Assembly: GCA_950295325.1 (NCBI GenBank)
Contig: OX485803.1
Coordinates: 52,095,554-52,159,553 of the forward strand
Direction: 5' to 3'
Source of the DNA: Polytrichum commune
Lineage: Eukaryota; Streptophyta; Polytrichopsida; Polytrichales; Polytrichaceae
Length of the DNA stretch: 64,000 bases
Part shown: positions 22,552-35,400 of the stretch, piece after piece
Numbering within the stretch: the first letter of the stretch is position 1
Layout: each line of letters begins with the position of its first letter
Notes under the pieces: generated by a model
Databases searched by the model: none
Told to the model about the DNA's origin: nothing
What the model saw: the letters and a program-made list of their open reading frames with translations, nothing else
Made by a program: the position numbers and the translations under genes

Positions 22552-25500
22552 GTTCAAACCTCGCCAAACTGTTGCAAATCCTTTAGTTAGGGTTGCGATG
22601 TGTTCCCTGCTGTCAGAGTCGATCGATGAGGGGAAGACGATGAGTCCCCGTGTCTGGATGAGTGACGGATGAATATCCGTAGATGGATGAGGAGGAAAGG
22701 GCGGGAGTTTCGTCGGCCATTAAATAGAGGGAATGATTCCTCAACAAGGTGGTGGGCCACTAAGTTAAAAGATTGAATATGAAGCTCCACCTTCAAGCAC
22801 TTGGGTCCACAAACTGTACTTTACTATTTACCCGAAACTCGCATCCATCCAGTGGTCCAAACCATAATTTCAAACTTAGGCTATGAGTGGTCCCCGATTA
22901 CGTATGAAAATTCTAGCCATTTTGAAAACGAGAGCATGTACTTTACAAACATTCTTGATCACCCCCCACCAAGGCCAATACGTGCGACTTTGGTATTCGT
23001 CCTCGGAGGTTCGACAAGCATTGAAGTAGTTTGGGCTCATCTTTGTGAATCTTATTCAAACAATGGCTTCTTGGTGGTAATAATCTATAGAGTTTTGAAA
23101 GGAGGGAAGATCGAGTCACGAGTGTGCAACCTTGGCTACATTATCATGACTATAGGTATTGTGCAATGAGGTATTTGATGTTCAATGTATTGGGTAGCAC
23201 AATTCTAAGTCTACACTTTGGTAAACTCAATAAGACAACAAGGTGTGCTTTATGTTATGGTGCAGGGTGAGGGTTGCTTACAAAAACAACGGTTTTCAAA
23301 ACCTGATTGAAGCAAACCTAACTTGTATTTAAGTAAAATTAGGCATACTTTACCGAATACGAATACAACGAATAAGCACACAATATTAGGCTATATTAAG
23401 CACGCCATATTGTTTCAATCAAGCACAATGTTGTATACCCATCTCACACTTTCATTTTGATTCAGAATCAAAGCACGACCACTTGGGATTGTTCCCACCG
23501 AAACAAAAGATGCTCTCTGCACTTACTAATGTTGTGCGATGTGGTGCATTTGAGGGTCGTTGTGACTTGGCATGCTTGTAGGTGTCCTACCAACTTGTCC
23601 AACATTTGAACCACATTTATTGCCTTGAAGTAATGAAGGTAAGAGAGCTCACCCTAGATGACGACATTTGTTGAGTATAACATTCAAGATCCACTCCTTG
23701 GTGGTATTCATGTAAATGCAAAGATTTCAATAGTCTTCACTAACTTAACTTGGCTCATAACATAGACTTCCATCATCCAAATTGAATTGATCCAACACAC
23801 TCAAATTGTGTTCATTGCCAATATCGGTTTGTTACACATCTTGCCATGACAAGCATAATCGACCATTAACACATGTGCACAACGATTGATATATAAATGA
23901 AATGGGTTTTCCAACTAGTACTAAATGACTATCCACGATAACATGAATTATTGTAAAAATAAATGCACGAGCTTCATTTCTCTTTCTCTCTTTTTCAATT
24001 CGCATATGGTTCGTCCTTCTAGTTATCTTATACTATTCAACAAGATGTTCATCATCATAGACACCCGCCCCAAGCTGACAAGAAAGTGCTACAAGGGCCA
24101 ATCAAAACGACATTCAATGCCACATGTGCACGACCTTTGACACATTGTACTAATATTTGATATGGCACCTTCCGCCATACACATGCATTTTGGTGCTTGT
24201 TGATTGGACAACGGGCTCTTTAAATATTTGAGAACTATGGAACTCTTCCCGCTTCTTCGACATGCATGTGGAGAGTATTGTATCGCTTCTTCAACATGCA
24301 CGTGTAGAACGAATGCCCTAATAAAAGCTAGGTGTCCGTAAATGTGATCGACTACCTCAAAAGTATGTGGAATTGGGAAATATATATATATAGTGTGTGT
24401 CCCTCGTCCACCTCTTTTTCTCTCAAATTACAAACCAAATCATATACAAGGGACTATGAATGGCCTTGTAAAAAGGTGCCAAATGTATTACCTCCACAAG
24501 TAGCAATATATCTCAACTTGCCGATCGATATCAAACCCAAGTTTGAGTTTTGGTTTTCTCAAGCTAGGACAACCAACGAATAGGAAATGGTGTCCACATA
24601 CACACCAATTCAAGTTGGACACACTTTGAACTCCCATATCCTATCTAAACCACCTTAGGGTTTCATTTCCCCGCTCTCGATGAATCCATTATCATTAGAA
24701 TTGCAAAGCTTTGTGTAAACCCACCCTAAGATTCTACAACACCGAGTGCTACTTTACGTGGTGCGAGTCAAATGGAGACACACATCCCCGACATTTGAAC
24801 AAAGTGCCACCATTCCACACCAAAACACACACTTTTGAAGAACAAAACCGAGAAGAAACCCGCGAAAGCAATCCCCTAGTAGGAGGTGGGGTGCGACGTG
24901 TTGCATGTAGAAAGGTGCATACAAGGGGAGCACGGAATTCAAGGCCACGGTGGACAAAAAGCCGACTAAAACCTTCCCCTATGACAAAGGAAGTGGCATT
25001 GGCCCTCGCCCGTTCCCTAAGGGTGAGGCTAGGTTGATACCACTTGGCCTACACAAAGTAGGTCCCCATCATACGATCACAAGATCCCAAACTCCATAAC
25101 TATATCTCCCACCTAGCTAGGCTAAGCTTCATTTGCTTGCACGGGTCGGCATTAGGGAGGTGTTGGGTTGGATGAGATAAACCGGGTATGAGGTCATTGT
25201 TGTGCATTGCAATTAAGAATCCGTGCTTTCATGATCACGCCTTGGACTAGGAGGCTAGACCTTCCATTTAACCTTACGGTGATCACGGTTGCATCTTAAG
25301 TCGACGGTCTATGGCAAAACCTAAAGGGAGTGGGAGGTTTACCGCCATTCCCTTGGAAAGGGTCTTATTTGATGTTTTCCAATGTGTAGCTATGGAAATG
25401 GTTTCAAAAAGGCTAGGGTGTTAGAGATTCATTTAAAGAAAATGTTAGGTGTGTTTCAAGAATGTGTATATTAAATGTGTGAAGTATTCCATGAATAATA

Positions 25501-25690
25501 TGCACGTTACTTTATACTTTTCTTGAGAATACTCCATTCACCGCACATGGTTTATATCTCGATGAGGGATTCTTCCTACAATGGTGTCGACTAGGACATG
25601 CAAAGAGGAGATCAAATGTTCATGAAAGAAATGGACACTATAGTTCGAAATCATTAAACAATAAAATAAAAATGCAATAGGAAACACCAT
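22552..25690. other. Intergenic, no gene recognised
   Basis: 22552-22800 is the ESSS-like promoter side. The open frame at 22801-23169 (122 codons) has no family features or splice context and is taken as chance. The rest is AT-rich with short frames only. Parts near 24600-25400 are less AT-rich and might be old transposon sequence, but no ends or proteins are visible. Confidence 0.4.
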
Positions 25691-25695
25691 ACATT

Positions 25696-25862
25696 CATAA
25701 CGTTATTAAGCAATGTACGTTCGTGCATGTGGGCCATGAGAATATAACTATGGATGCCGCAACTAGTGTAAATTTAGACTAAATGTGCACTAGCTGCGGC
25801 ATCAAATGGGTCCCATTCTCGGGGTCTACATGGATGAACACACCTTGCGTGATAATGTTATG
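25696..25862. repeat. Long imperfect hairpin (167 nt)
   Basis: The arm 25696-25768 pairs with 25788-25862 at roughly 75% by eye. The inner 16 bases (GATGCCGCAACTAGTG) pair with one mismatch, and the loop is about 19 nt. It could be a small foldback MITE or a hairpin RNA precursor. No clear target-site duplication is seen. Confidence 0.65.
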
Positions 25863-26039
25863 GTTTGTGGAAACAAACAAACAAAAACAAAACAAAGAAA
25901 CAATGCGCTCATCTCTCATTAACATGTTTCTTTATGGGTCTTAAATCGATGTTGGTATGGTATATATGCGAATGCACGGTAACAATTATCAACATCAACA
26001 TTGGTATCAAAAAACCTACCCATGGGTATCAATATTACA

Positions 26040-26830
26040 ATTTCGAACAAATATTGAGTGGTATACTAAATATGATTTTATTTAGTGTCATATGGTATTT
26101 AGTGTCACTATGGTAACTTTTCATATGACACGACTTATGGATAAGTGAACAAATAATATTAGGTTAACATTTAGTGTTGGTGACACTATACCGCGGTTAA
26201 CAATTAGTGTTGAGCAAGACAATTTTAATTGGTGACATTGAATACCATATTTAGTGTAGTTGGCGGGTATATCAAGGTGAAGGAATTTTGTATATATGTG
26301 TTATTATTTGGGTCAATATCTTTTAAAACCACATTGATACTAGGGCAATTTTGCCTAGGTATGATAGTGCTTGCTTGGTATATAAACCTAAACACTTTAA
26401 ACGTCCAAGAATATCATCAAATACTCATACACTATTGGTATCATGAAATATGAAATCCGATGTAGCGATACCCAAATGGGAAAAAAATTTAGGATGATAC
26501 TAGACCAACAATGGTTTGAACATCTTGTATATGTTAAATGTTGAAGGTGTTCATCCAAAGACTTAAGACTGAACCCAAGCTTGAAGTTTGACTTTGCAAA
26601 TCATGAGGAATATAGGGATTGCTGAGAGTTGGTGGGAAAGCGATGCCACATCAACAACTCCTTGGACATGGACCCTAGCGTGAACTTCTTATATCCACAA
26701 TTTTGCTCTCAACCAATAGTAATCGTTCAATTTTGGAGGTTCAACAGTCTTGGACCCTAGTGTAAACCCACCCTAAGGTCCATGTAATAAGGGGTGTGTT
26801 TTGGACCCTAATTTAAACCCACCATCAACC
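26040..26830. repeat. Dispersed repeat copy D1 (inverted partner at 49425-50250)
   Basis: 26150-26260, reverse-complemented, matches 49425-49535 at about 85-90% by eye, including 'tagtgtcaccaacacta'. Weaker matches go on to the 'ggaccctagtgtaaaccca' region near 26755, which pairs with 49970-50245. Part of it (26262-26490) also matches 35160-35400 in direct orientation. Many short 'tagtgtca' palindromic motifs suggest a foldback or MITE-like element. Confidence 0.65.
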
Positions 26831-26839
26831 GGGAGGAGG

Positions 26840-28788
26840 CGTGGGTGGCAAGCTGCACGCTGACATGGCGGCCAAGTCGACAGCAGGGGGTCCGTGAGGC
26901 GCCGAGGTGGAGAGGCGACGGGCTGCCATTGGTGCACAGCTGTCACTGAGGCGCCGTCGTGGCAGAGGCTCGGAGGGTGGGTCGGGGCCAGGCTCGGGCC
27001 AGGCTCGGGAGCTAAGACGGAGTACCTAGCTTATTTATAGCAGCTGGGAAGCGCGGGTTCTCAAGACTCACAGCCCCGGACAGACGATGCCCTAGCTCGC
27101 TCCCCTCTCCCCCTCCCCTCCCCTCGACTCTCTCCTCTCCCCCTCCCCTCCTCTCCTCCATCGTTCTCGAGGGTTTGAATGCAAACCCTAGCTGCTCCGA
27201 TTGATGCCGCGCATGGAGCCCGCGAGTGCCTCCTGAACCCGCACCCATCGTAATTGCGCCTTCTCATGGTTGCCGCCAAGCTGCGCCTTCCGGCGATGGT
27301 TTTGGTGCACGACGCCGTCAGAAACCCCGACTGGTACACCTTTCCTTCCCTTTCCTTTCCTTTCCTTTCCCTTCCTTTCCTTCCTTCCTTCCTTCGTTTC
27401 TTTCCTGCAAGGGTGGGGGAGTGAGCGAGCGGCAGGGGCCGTGAACCAGGATGAGAAGTCTGGCCGGAGTATTTGGCGGTGTATTTGGCGAGTGTAGTTG
27501 GGGTTGCAAAATGGTAGGTGTGGTGTACGGGGGGAAGGACACGGATGGGCAGATCTCTCTTTAAGAGCATCGGAACTTGGTGTTGCCTCGAGTCTCGAAG
27601 CCGCTGGAATGCCTGTCCTAGGGCTGGCTGATGTGATTTGGGGATGTAGTTGCTGCTCTGGGGCCGAAGGAAGTTAAGGGTGTATCTTCTTGGCTGCAAT
27701 CCAATAAAGGGGTGCCTGTAAGGTTATGGAAGGATCTTTCTTCGACTTCCCATCCGGTGGGCTGTTGTCCAATACGGCAATCCCGCGTGGTAGCTTGAAG
27801 TACAGCCGTTTTTTAATGAAGGCACCACGTGCGGGTTAGGTGACTCTGGGTGTGGGCCTATTATCGGGCTGTCAGTTAGCCGGCCGCGAGTGTTTGTATT
27901 TGCGAGACGAGGGTGTATTGGTGTGAGTTGGCCTTTCTTTCCGTTTTCGAGCTGGTCAATGTGAACGCGTCCCACTATCCAGTATCATATTTGAACACGT
28001 GGTATTAGGCGTTGACACAAATCGGCAATCAGCCATAGCATTTTTTCCAGATTTCAGACGTGAAATACTGCTATTGATACGTGTATACCAGCCTTTAGGG
28101 CACTGTTAGCATCTTCATTTCTTTGCGCTAAATACCCACACTTGGGGCAGTGTTACTACTGGAACCATCGTTGCAGCCCAATTTGATAGGGATTAGCGAT
28201 GTGGGTTTGAGTGCGATGTGAGTGGGAAAGGTACACGACATGCCTTTTTCAGGCCGTTTATCGCATGAACGTTGGGGTATTTCGCAAAGCCTATCAAAAT
28301 TACCTTGTATATTTGGCGATATTTGAACGTACCCACTGGTAATGGGAAACCTGCCGTCCAGTTGCCCTTGGGCATGTTGGTCGAGAAAGCTGTGCTTGCT
28401 CTTTGAGACCAGGCCTTTCGCGAGGAAGTATTTGAATCAGGGTTGCCTACCGGCTTCTGGGACCTCAATGTCGCTAGAATAATATGTTCGTTGTTTTTTG
28501 ACAATGTCCATAATCATTGGATGTCTTCTCGCACGAGAAGCCATGGATCTTTCGGTGTGTATCCCGATAAAATAATCTTGTCCTTGTGTAGCATCCGCTT
28601 TTATGTAATGTGTTGATTAAAATTGGTTCCTGTGACAGGTGCCCTGTCATTTGCTACTATTTCGGTAACCTACATTTGATGATCTGAGTCCTGTCTATAG
28701 ACGCTTGACAGGAATGTGACTCGGTGGTTCCAAGTGTTTAGGGACGTATTGGTACTAACATAAGTAATCTTGATTTCTCCTTGACCAG
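26840..28788 (+). promoter_or_regulatory. GTE promoter, likely leader exon and leader intron
   Basis: 26840-27060 is GC-rich with a CCAAT-like attggtg. Pyrimidine tracts follow at 27090-27160. A probable non-coding first exon ends near 27330 (actg, then gtacac), and a TTCC/TTTCC microsatellite fills 27337-27407. The first coding exon opens after a ttgaccag acceptor at 28788, so an intron of about 1.45 kb lies in the 5' leader. The exact transcription start is not visible. Confidence 0.45.
27337..27407. repeat. TTTCC/TTCC microsatellite
   Basis: About 70 bases of near-pure pyrimidine built of cctttc and ttcc units, directly after the presumed leader-exon donor. Confidence 0.85.
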
Positions 28789-28843
28789 ATTTTATCTAGG
28801 TCGTGAAGGGGAGTGTCCTGCCATTCTATGTGCGCCTGGATGC

Positions 28844-31800
28844 ATGGCGTCTGCGTTCCTCTTCACCCATGAGCGCCACAGCCATCCGCACACTGCGAGC
28901 CGTGACCACGTGATGAAGAAGATGCCCAAGACCGGCAAGATCAACATGGAGGGGTCCAGTGATCCACGGTCTCTGAAACGCAAATCCATGAGTCTGAACA
29001 CGGAGGGTACGAACAACCCTTTCCAGAGTGCACCTGCTATGACAGTGGTGGACCTTGCCAGACTCAATCACGGCCAGCGGAGCGAGTTGAGAAAGAAGTT
29101 GAAACTTGGTCTCGAGGACGTGAGGATGGTGGTATCCAGGATAGATGCAAGGGCTGATGAACTTCGTCAGGTGAAGAAGGCACCACCACCTGTGGTTGAG
29201 AAGGAGAGGCTGGCCGTCCCAAATAGCGACGGGCAGCCTGTTCGGCGAGATAACAATGGCCATTCTCGGAAGGACGTCGCTTCTGTAATGTCTGATCCAG
29301 CATCATCTTCTGGAGAGACCCCTCGGGACACTCCAAAGGAAATGTCACAGAGAGAAGCACGACTGGCCCGGCAACCCAGTGTCACTCTTCCAGAGACATC
29401 GTTTGGAACTACAGGTTTGCAGCCCAAGCGCACTCCTAAAGCGAATCAGCTTTATGTTAATTCGGACTTTGTTGCTGGGAAGAATAAGATGCCACCTCCT
29501 GAGAAGCCTAAGTCCAAGAGGGTTCTTCCAGGTAAAGGAGAGTCGAGAGACCCAAAGAGGCAAAGAGTGGAGGCTGCCCGGGCAAAGAGAGAGTCGGAGT
29601 TATTGAAGCAGTGCACGACCATTCTCAAGAAATTGATGACGCACAAGCATGGTTGGGTTTTCAACGAAGCTGTGGATGCAGAGAAGTTGGGCCTTCATGA
29701 TTATCATACAATCATTAAGAAACCCATGGATCTTGGCACGATCAAGAAGAGGCTGAACTCGAAGTACTATACCACTCCAGGAGATTTTGCTGAGGATATC
29801 AAACTTACCTTCGCAAATGCAATGACATACAATCCAGTTGGTCATGATGTGTATGTCATGGCACAAATTCTAAAAGGGATATTTGAAGACTGGTGGAAGG
29901 GAATGATAAAGAAGTTGGAGGAAGAGCAGCGTCGCGTGGACAAGGAGGAGGAAATCCTGGCAAACGATGAGGATGACTTTGAGGACGCTCCTGAGCCTGT
30001 GAAGAGAATGGAAAGAGATGTGCAATCCTTTTCCAAAGGGAAGATGGGATCGAGAGCTGCGGCGCCTCCTAAACCACGACCTGAAGAGACTGGCAAGAGG
30101 GCAATGACGTTTGAAGAGAAAAGAAAATTGAGTGTGAATCTGGAAAGCTTACCAGGTGAAAAGCTTGAACTGATTGTACAGATAATTAAGAAGCGGAATC
30201 CTGATCTAGGACAAAACGAGGACGAAATTGAAGTGGATATTGACTCTTTTGACAATGATACCCTATGGGAACTAGATCGCTTTGTGACGAATTACATGAA
30301 AAGCAGAGGAAAGAAGATGAAGTCGAAAGCACAGGTTCCTCGAGCAACTGCTCCCCAGGTTTGTGTTTGTAGTAGTGGGAGGTTTTTACGTTCATACCAT
30401 TTTAATTCAATGCTCGTTCATGAATTTGCACTTTGGCCAGCATGGAATTCGGTGTTCTCAGTAGAACGTGGGCATTTCTTTTTGGGTCTCCATCTAATAG
30501 CTTGGTGAGATTTGGAGTCAGCAGTCCCACTGCATTCGAGCAGTCCAGTTCGTCAATGGTACCTTATTAAGAAGAGCTTTTGCAAGGGGAGAACTCGTAT
30601 ATGTTTAGGACCTCATGAGGTGGTGATGACTGCTCGTGTGTAGGTTACTGAGTCTGGAGTTACTGAAGCCAGAAAGTCACGGACAGGTACTGTAATCTCC
30701 ATGTTTCCACTGAATGTTCTCAATTGACTACTTGTATATGTGTCTCTATTTAGGTGGTCTAGCTTTGTGTCTGAGGGTACGTTGCGTTCTTTTGGCTTGA
30801 ATATTCTTGTCACTAATTACTGTGGATGCAGGTGTGGAAGCAGGTGAGGAAGACGTTGATATCGATGATGACATGGCACCAACAAAGTTTCCTGCTGTAG
30901 TTATTGAAAAAGCAAAGGATTCCAGTAGCTCAGGTAGCGACAGCAGTGATTCTGGATCCTCTGACAGTGGTACGTCAACACAGTAGTCATTCAGACCCGT
31001 CTTCAAGTTAGTTGGGAATTGCTTAGTAGCTCTCTATTTTCAATATAACCCAATTTTATCATATACGTGGCCACTTTACAATGTGCTTCATGGGTGTTGA
31101 TCTATGTCGTCCAATCTGTTATGTGTTATGTGTCGAGGATGTGATTTGTGCGGTAGGGTGCCATAAGCATTGTATGCGGTCATTTGTGTACTCGGTGCAT
31201 ACATAGTTTACGGAATGTTGAATGAGGTTGAATATACAAATCTCATGTATGTATGTGGATTTAGTTCCTGACATGAGTTTTTTCGATGTGGGTGGCAGAC
31301 TCTGACTCTGGAAGTTCATCAGGGAGTGACTCTGAAGCTGAGGAAGGCCAATCGGCTGGTGCTGGACTGAAGGCACAGCATGACAAGGTGTGAACGAGGT
31401 TCTGAAAGAAAATTAAGCTCTACTCAGCCTTGGAAAGGACATGAGTGCGTTAGCACCCTCTCTCATCTCATGGTCTTTCCATTGCCTAGTAGTAGTTCCT
31501 TGCATGGCAGCCATTTTTTCTTATTTTCTTGCAGGAGGCAAAGTGTCTACTCTGAAGATTTTGGTTGCTCTAGCTTTGGCTTTAGTTCGAGTCAGGAGGG
31601 CTTGCCAGTGTGTCCTACTTTGAACTTACTTTGGAAGAGGAGCCTGAAACATGCCAGTCCGTTGCGGATTGTCCGCCGCTACCGCTGCAGGACCCCGTGG
31701 GTTCAGGCCTCGTGTGCGAACAAAAGGGCAGCCCCCACCCCGCGCCAGAGGCTGCAAAAAGTGGGTGCTCACTTGCCGTGCAGTCTCCCTTCTTAGCCTC

Positions 31801-33572
31801 GGCCTGGTGAAATCTCCTGTGCATGCCTAGTTTGTAGAAACCATCTCTCCTGTAAGCTTTGCTAGATGGAGTCGATTGTTAGTTTTCTTTAATGTGGGTG
31901 GAACTTTTACTGCGGGGTGTGGTCCAATTTGAGCTTTATCAAGAATAAGTGTCTGATCTTGAGTGATTTCCATGTTCGTATCTGGTCTGTACTTGGGGTT
32001 CTGGGTTTTTTTGTACCTAACAGAGAACTAGCCAGGAGTTCGTTCGCTGCCTGCCATTAGGGTCAGGTCCAAATATAATAGAATATTATGATCTAATGTA
32101 CACTAGGCTTGCCCTGTCCTACTTTCGGATATCACTTGGTTTTGTCAAATGCGACCTGAGCTACTTCACTAATCTTTCCACGTTTGTTTTTAGTCTGCGT
32201 GTGCTCATGTTGGGCATTTACATTACTTAAATTTCGCAAGTTTGTGTAGTTGTCCCTTGTGTGACATACTTGTGTGGGTGCTTTTTCTTAATATTGTTTT
32301 TGTAAAAGCCTTCTATATGTCAATTAACTGTCTTTCGCGATTTAAGCCTTTGATTGTAGTTCCTGTAACGTGATGTTTGATTTTTTTTTCCCCCTCTCTG
32401 CGGCAGATGAAGCTGTAGAACACGAGGATGCTATTCCTGAGAGGAGTGCTTCGCAGGAGAAGAGTCCTCCTACAAGACAAGTATCGCCTGACAAGGCCTT
32501 GCGAGCTGCACTACTGAGGGGGAGATTTGCAGATCTAATTGTTAAAGCTCAGGAAAAGCCTGTATCAGTAAATAAAGTGGGTTATGCACTGACCCTTCTT
32601 GTTGATTATCATTTTCGTCTTGGACAGGCAAGAAGGTCTGGATAGATTTGAAACTAGCTGTGTTTGCTGCTTAGTACCCATGTGTACTGCAGAGGCACTT
32701 TTTTTCCCTTCGCTTATTTATGTGTTTTGGTGATAATGCAGAATGATAAAATAGATCCTGAGAAGCTGAAGAAGGATCGTGAAGAGCTGGAGAAGAGGCA
32801 AAGAGAAGGTGGGTAAATGTGCCCCCAGATGCTTTGGATGCTTGCATCCTTGTTTTTTTGTGTGTTCTTCTGTAAGTCTGTTTCCTGCAATGTAATCAGG
32901 GATCTTTACTTTTCAACTGTGCAGAAAAAGCCCGGTTGCATGCAGAAGCAAAGGCAGCAGAAGTTACGAAACGAAAAGCTCAAGCTCAGGCTGCTATACT
33001 CGAGAAGCAGAAAAAGGAAGTTGAGCGGGAAGAGGCTCGTCGTGCTTTGCAGCAGGTATGTTGGTTGTTAACGGTTTATCTTTTTTCGAGCTAAGCAAGT
33101 CATTTACTTTTCTTCTGTGTTGAAGAAATAGAGGCCATGTTCCTTATCCACAATCTGGTTTGTGAACTTATGTTTCCTTATGTTCTTAAATGTAGCCTGA
33201 ATTAAGTAGGCCAATCTGATGTGTCTATACTCGCAGATGGAGAAAACAGTGGAAATTGATGAAAACAGCGGCATCTTAAAAGATTTGGAGAGGCTGAGAT
33301 CTGGCCCTCTAGATCCAATGTTGGGGAGCTCACATGATGGGGGCAGCCACGAGGAAGGCTCTCCAGATGGGCTATCAGCATTCGCACTTCAAGGTGGCAA
33401 CCCACTACTAGAAAAGTTGGGTCTTTTCATGAAGGACGATGAAGATGACGATGAACATCATGATGTAGTTGATCAAGAAGAAGAGGATAAGTCAGCGCAT
33501 GTCGATGATGAGTCGGGTGAAGCTGTTGTCACTGAAATAGATGTAGAAGATGGAGAAATTGACATCGACTAG
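28844..33572 (+). CDS. GTE-type bromodomain and NET domain transcription factor, 9 exons
   Basis: Plant BET-like protein that binds acetylated histones and regulates transcription in the nucleus. Exons: 28844-30358, 30644-30686, 30832-30969, 31299-31387, 31691-31760, 32407-32576, 32742-32808, 32925-33055 and 33237-33572. Phases all agree, giving 852 residues. The bromodomain is about 250-350 (KQCTTILKKLMTHKHGWVFN ... PMDLGTIKKRLNSKYY ... DIKLTFANAMTYNP). The NET domain is about 424-486 (EEKRKLSVNLESLPGEKLE ... DIDSFDNDTLWELDRFV). A Ser/Asp/Glu-rich stretch follows (SSSSGSDSSDSGSSDS type). Then comes a charged coiled coil (DPEKLKKDREELEKRQREEK ... QQMEKTVEIDENSG) and an acidic end (EIDVEDGEIDID). 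The coiled-coil tail places it with the longer GTE8/GTE10-like class. The start lies after an upstream stretch opened only by TTG. Exon 5 is GC-rich and short. Confidence 0.93.
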
Positions 33573-34930
33573 GGCAATGGCCTGTATACTGTATCATGCC
33601 TGCTTGTGAGCAGTTCTGAAATGTGTTGTGCAGGGACGAATAACATGTCCCCTTTACAGATGTAGTCTTTGTAGGTGCTAGCAGCCTCTTGTTTTTTTAG
33701 AAGAGGGATTTAGAGCTGTTAGCGTGTACGATGGGTCAACTATTAGAAGAATTTTTTGGAGACCTGAGTGAAGGATATCTGAGGTTCCTTATCAATTCCT
33801 GAAGTGGGGAAGAGTAAACACGGCGATTGTTGCGATATTTCTGATCCTTGACATGGTGCTTCTACACATGGTTTCTTCCGGTTTGTGCAATGTGTCTAAC
33901 GGGTTTAGACTGCTGTGATGTAGCAAATATAACAGTTGTTATTTGGAATTGGTGAAGATATTCTGTTAAGGTGTAGGGGGAGTATGTAGATGAATAGGGG
34001 ACTGTTTTTTACATGCACTAGAAATAAAATTGTAGTTTCCCGTTCAAAATCCTCTGATAAAGATGAACCTTTAAATTACTGTAGAAGGGATGGTGGACTT
34101 GAATATGCGACATAGGAAGGCACACCATGGATGTGATCATTAACCATGAGTTGATGCACAGAATTTGCCAGTGCTGGATGATCAAATGAGCCGGAAAGTG
34201 AACTTGGAAGATAAAGGAGCGTGTACGCAAGGTAATATAGGGTGAATAATATATTTGAAAAATGGCGAAGAGTCTCTTCTCACCAGACAAATGCGTTTCT
34301 AACCAGACAAACTCTTAAAAAATCCTCTGCACCGAGAGGTGTCTATGACCGGTGCCAAATTGGTATTGGAGTATTGCAGCATTCTGAAGTGTCTCTAACA
34401 AGGGGCTTGATGAACACATCTGTTTTGAATCAAGTATGAAGCAGACTCGACATAGTGTGGAGAATTATGTACAGAGCAACATATGTCATGAATGCCACTA
34501 CTTGGAATAAAACTGATATCTTGTGCAAGCAGCAATGGAATCAATTTGCTTGTGGGATCGTTGAGCCAACAGCATGTAGGCTGTAATGACTACACTGTAG
34601 AGTCGGTTGCATGCAAGCTATGTGAAGAATGTGCGACTCTTGCATCCCACACAATTCCGCAGAGCAATTCTGGCTTGCAGCATACATGTAGAAAGCAGGA
34701 GTAGGTGCCTGTTTTGGTGTGATTGCCCAAACTGAATCCTCCCATTCCTTAACAACTTGACATGACTTTTGTGGTATGCACTCACACATCTGCGCCCAAC
34801 TAAGGACTCTCAAAGACTCCAGAAGTATTCTTGAAGACCGTCCATCCTCTTTGCAGGTTGAAACCAGTGTTGTAAATGCATGGTTTCAACCTGCCCATGG
34901 GTATCAAATTTGTAAAACTTAGTAAGAAAG
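33573..34930. other. GTE 3' flank and spacer, no gene recognised
   Basis: The first few hundred bases should be the GTE 3' UTR. Small frames on both strands (34018-34290, 34492-34813) have no family signature. Confidence 0.45.
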
Positions 34931-34934
34931 TGAA

Positions 34935-35150
34935 ATGAAATGAAATGATATGAAGTCGATTTTAAAGTCCAGGAAGCCAAAAGGCTAATGGGACTATAAG
35001 TACATCAAGATAGTGTCAAAAAGGTTATTGGAGTGCGGCAATCTCCGTAAGATCGAGGTTGATGTCGGCTTGATGGTCCAATTGATAGAATGACTTGAGA
35101 CTCCTCAATACTACATTCAAATAGTGATTGAAACTTCCTTGAATGGGGTT
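34935..35150. repeat. Dispersed repeat copy A2
   Basis: Direct-orientation partner of 300-560, sharing an AATGA-rich start and 'tacatcaagatagtgtcaaa'. Copy D-related sequence follows straight on from 35155. Confidence 0.7.
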
Positions 35151-35154
35151 ATAT

Positions 35155-35400
35155 TGATATTTGGTAGGTATTTCAAGGTGAGAATCTTTGTATACTTTTG
35201 AGTTATCATTTGGGGTCGATACTATGCTGAACCATATCAATACTATGGCAAGTTTACCTAGGTATGAAGGTTCTTAGATGATAGATATATAAACGATAGA
35301 TATATGAATGGTATTGGAAACACAAATACCGGCACATACCCATACCCTACTGGTACGAAATCCTCATTATAGATACCCAAATGGTATTAAAAAAGACAAT
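35155..35400. repeat. Dispersed repeat related to 26262-26490
   Basis: Shares 'gggtatatcaaggtgaa'-like and 'cctaggtatga' blocks and a final 'gatacccaaatgg' with 26262-26490. It directly adjoins repeat A2, so A2 and this block may be one composite element. Confidence 0.55.

Noticed and set aside
22801-23169. 122-codon plus-strand frame
   Set aside because: No recognisable family, no splice or promoter context, and composition like neighbouring non-coding DNA.
27061-27699. 213-codon minus-strand frame opposite the GTE leader
   Set aside because: It reads through pyrimidine tracts and the TTCC microsatellite, giving low-complexity Arg/Gly/Glu runs with no family features.
31380-31796. 139-codon open frame on the plus strand in the GTE gene
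   Set aside because: It lies across an intron. Only 31691-31760, in another frame, joins in phase to both neighbouring GTE exons and resembles GTE proteins.
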